A stretch of DNA of 6,755 nt, taken from NCBI GenBank assembly GCA_003170995.1, contig PMXT01000096.1:1-6755 (forward strand), in the 5' to 3' direction. This stretch comes from Actinomycetota bacterium (GTDB lineage Bacteria > Actinomycetota > Thermoleophilia > Gaiellales > Gaiellaceae). The notes below the pieces were generated by a model, which ran no database searches, was not told the DNA's origin, and saw only the letters and a list, made by a program, of their open reading frames with translations. This document shows, piece by piece, positions 5,287-6,755 of the stretch. Made by a program: the position numbers and the translations under genes. Position 1 is the stretch's first letter; each line of letters starts with the position of its first letter.

Positions 5287-6084
5287 CTAAGCGAGAGCGA
5301 CGCCGCGGAGCTCGAGCTCTAGCCCGGTTTCCCGCTCACGGGCATGGATCCAGACCGCCAGTTCGCCCGGCCCCTCCTCGCGCGTCCAGAGCGGCGTTTC
5401 GATCGTCCAGGCCCGCTCGCCATCAGAGGTCGCCGTGGCGAGAAGAAGGGCGATATCCGGCGGGATGACAGGCGAAGCTCCGTGGTTGATGATCTCCTGC
5501 TCGGTCCGGGCCGCCGTCTCGGACGTGAGCGTGCGCGTTTCGATCAACGCCGCCAGCTCGCGTCGTGCAAGCCGGACGAGAAGCTCTAGCACCGGCTCGT
5601 GCAGCAACTCGGGGAGCCAGTCTGACCGCCCCGGGGCGGTCAGGTCGAGCGCCACCTTCTTTGGCAATTCGGTCTCCACTTTGACCGAGAAGCGCTCGGT
5701 CTCGTGCTCGTAGAGGTACCGCAGCGCTCGAGCCGCGGCAACACGATGCGCCGAGGCCTGCTTGAGCGGCGGATCGGCGAAGGTGAGCCTGAACTGGTGC
5801 CTGAGCTCGGCGGCGCCGGCGACCGCAAGCCAGCCTCGACCGTCCCAGCGCTCCTCGAGCTGCCCGTAATCGCGGCCCACCACCTTTTCGAGGTAGCGAG
5901 CTTGAGCGAGCGCATCCTCGCGGCGCAGGACGAAACGCCCGTCCTCTCCTGCCGGGCCGAAGGCGAACGAGAGCACCGTCTTCATCCCTTCCTCCGCGCT
6001 CTCCAGCGTAAGCGCGATCCAGGTTCCGGGGAAAGACTCACGTCCGGCGAAACAACGCATTCCGATCGAGTCGGGAAACCGCAT
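5287..6084 (-). CDS. Hypothetical protein, about 265 residues
   Basis: I do not recognise this family. The 265-residue protein has no signal peptide, membrane segment or familiar catalytic motif, and only one cysteine (Cys11). The first 45 residues look like beta strands (GTWIALTLES, MKTVLSFAFG). Two Ala/Arg/Leu-rich helical stretches follow at about 109-128 and 158-188. The C-terminal 40 residues (AWTIETPLW, GELAVWIHARE, LELELRGVALA) again look like strands. The composition is acidic and soluble. Third codon positions in the part I read are strongly G/C, which supports real coding on this strand. The start is uncertain: ATG at 6084 is the best candidate and leaves 99 bp to purM, but it has no clear Shine-Dalgarno sequence. 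GTG at 6141 would add 19 residues and further upstream starts would run into purM. It is transcribed away from purM and towards the OsmC gene. Confidence 0.7.
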   Translation of the reverse strand: MRFPDSIGMRCFAGRESFPGTWIALTLESAEEGMKTVLSFAFGPAGEDGRFVLRREDALAQARYLEKVVGRDYGQLEERWDGRGWLAVAGAAELRHQFRLTFADPPLKQASAHRVAAARALRYLYEHETERFSVKVETELPKKVALDLTAPGRSDWLPELLHEPVLELLVRLARRELAALIETRTLTSETAARTEQEIINHGASPVIPPDIALLLATATSDGERAWTIETPLWTREEGPGELAVWIHARERETGLELELRGVALA

Positions 6085-6162
6085 CGTCTGCGGTTGTACC
6101 AGCTCGAGGCCAACTGCGAAAGCCGAGCTTGCTGCACTCACGCAAGCGGCGGCCGCGGCAAA

Positions 6163-6175
6163 TACACTGGCGGAG
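6163..6175 (+). promoter_or_regulatory. Possible purM -10 box
   Basis: TACACT at 6163-6168 fits the TANNNT -10 pattern and lies exactly 6 bases before GTG at 6175, the same spacing as at padR. No convincing -35 box is visible 16-18 bases upstream. A separate purM promoter is needed because minus-strand genes divide it from purF. Confidence 0.35.
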
Positions 6176-6183
6176 TGGCCGGA

Positions 6184-6755
6184 ATGAGTTACGAGGCTGC
6201 CGGGGTTTCGCTGGCAAAAGCCGAGGAGATTGTCGAGCGCCTGCGCGACGCCGTAGCGTCCACTCAGACGCACGGCTTCAGTAAATCCTTCGGAGGCTTC
6301 GCCGGCCTTTACGCGCTCGACGACAAGCGCCTGCTCGCCGCCTCAACCGACGGTGTCGGGACGAAGCTGATTTTGCAACGAGCGAGCGGACGCCTGCGCT
6401 GGGGCGGAATGGACGTGGCTGCGCACTGCATCAACGACGTCCTCACCTCGGGCGCCGAGCCGCTCTTCTTCCTCGACTACTTCGCCGCCGACAAGGTCGA
6501 ACTGGAGCTCGTGGCGGAACTGGTGGAAGGTGTGGCGCAGATTTGCCGCGACAGCGATTGCGTACTTCTGGGTGGAGAGACCGCCGAGCTCCCCGGAATC
6601 TACGCCGAAGGCGAGCTCGACTTCGCAGGTACTTGCGTGGGGCTGGTCGAGCGCGAGCGTCTGATCGACGGGCCTTCCAGTTGCAGGCCTGGCGACGTTG
6701 TCCTTGGTCTGCGCTCCGCCGGCCTACACGCCAACGGCTTCACGCTCGTGCGCCG
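6184..6755 (+). CDS. purM: Phosphoribosylformylglycinamidine cyclo-ligase (AIR synthetase) PurM (3' end outside window)
   Basis: PurM closes the imidazole ring, turning FGAM and ATP into AIR in step 5 of purine synthesis, directly after PurL. The first 190 codons are present, against roughly 340 in the family. Recognisable segments are MSYEAAGVSL at the start, FGGFAGLYAL, STDGVGTKLIL (the nucleotide-binding loop), GMDVAAHCIND, SGAEPLFFLDYFA, LLGGETAELPGIY, GTCVGLVERERLIDG and GLHANGFTLVR. I chose ATG 6184 because GGAG (6172-6175) is 8 bases upstream and MSYEAAGV begins like other PurM proteins. GTG at 6175 is an in-frame alternative that adds three residues and would suit a leaderless transcript. 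The frame is still open at the window end. It is cut off from purL-purF by about 2.9 kb of mostly opposite-strand genes. Confidence 0.96.
   Translation, partial: MSYEAAGVSLAKAEEIVERLRDAVASTQTHGFSKSFGGFAGLYALDDKRLLAASTDGVGTKLILQRASGRLRWGGMDVAAHCINDVLTSGAEPLFFLDYFAADKVELELVAELVEGVAQICRDSDCVLLGGETAELPGIYAEGELDFAGTCVGLVERERLIDGPSSCRPGDVVLGLRSAGLHANGFTLVR

Noticed and set aside
5220..5290. Possible tRNA-like stretch with a GGTTC-like T-loop
   Set aside because: No acceptor stem pairing, anticodon arm or complete cloverleaf can be drawn around it.
6085..6273. Upstream extension of the 265-residue protein, with a stretch resembling a signal peptide (VFAAAAACVSAASSAFA)
   Set aside because: The longest start overlaps purM coding sequence. 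The Ala-rich stretch is the antisense of a GC-rich intergenic region, so the signal-peptide look is probably chance.

Overview
This is GC-rich bacterial DNA. Gene density is high, third codon positions are strongly G/C, and some starts look leaderless (a TANNNT box six bases before GTG). That style fits Actinomycetota, and a Thermoleophilia-like lineage is my best guess from the look of the Pur proteins. The lineage is an inference and was not tested by any search.

The window opens inside purL (positions 1-1917, 5' end missing). purF (1918-3309) follows with no gap: the purL stop codon touches the purF ATG. The window closes inside purM (from about 6184, 3' end missing). These three genes encode steps 4 (PurL), 1 (PurF) and 5 (PurM) of de novo purine synthesis. 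PurF makes phosphoribosylamine, PurL makes FGAM and PurM closes the AIR ring.

About 2.9 kb of unrelated genes, mostly on the opposite strand, separate purF from purM. On the minus strand, in transcription order, are a short PadR-family repressor (4563-4147), a NifX/NifB-C-like (MTH1175-type) Fe/Mo-cluster-binding domain protein with a Cys/His-rich tail (4108-3671), and a 70-residue protein with two membrane segments (3566-3354). They look like one small operon controlled by PadR. An OsmC-family thiol peroxidase (4655-5104, plus strand) diverges from padR across a 91-bp region. That region holds an AT-rich island with CATCTAG/CTAGATG repeats lying on the predicted padR promoter.

Next comes a 182-bp convergent gap with a 9-bp tandem repeat and a two-tier hairpin, then a 265-residue minus-strand protein I do not recognise (6084-5287). 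It diverges from purM across 99 bp. Because of the opposed genes, purM cannot simply be read through from purF and probably has its own promoter.

The least ordinary part is the PadR / NifX-like / two-TM cluster with the divergent OsmC gene. It may be a small metal- or redox-responsive module, but its function cannot be settled from the sequence. No tRNA, rRNA, CRISPR array, transposase or phage gene was seen, and no stretch longer than about 180 bp lacks a gene.
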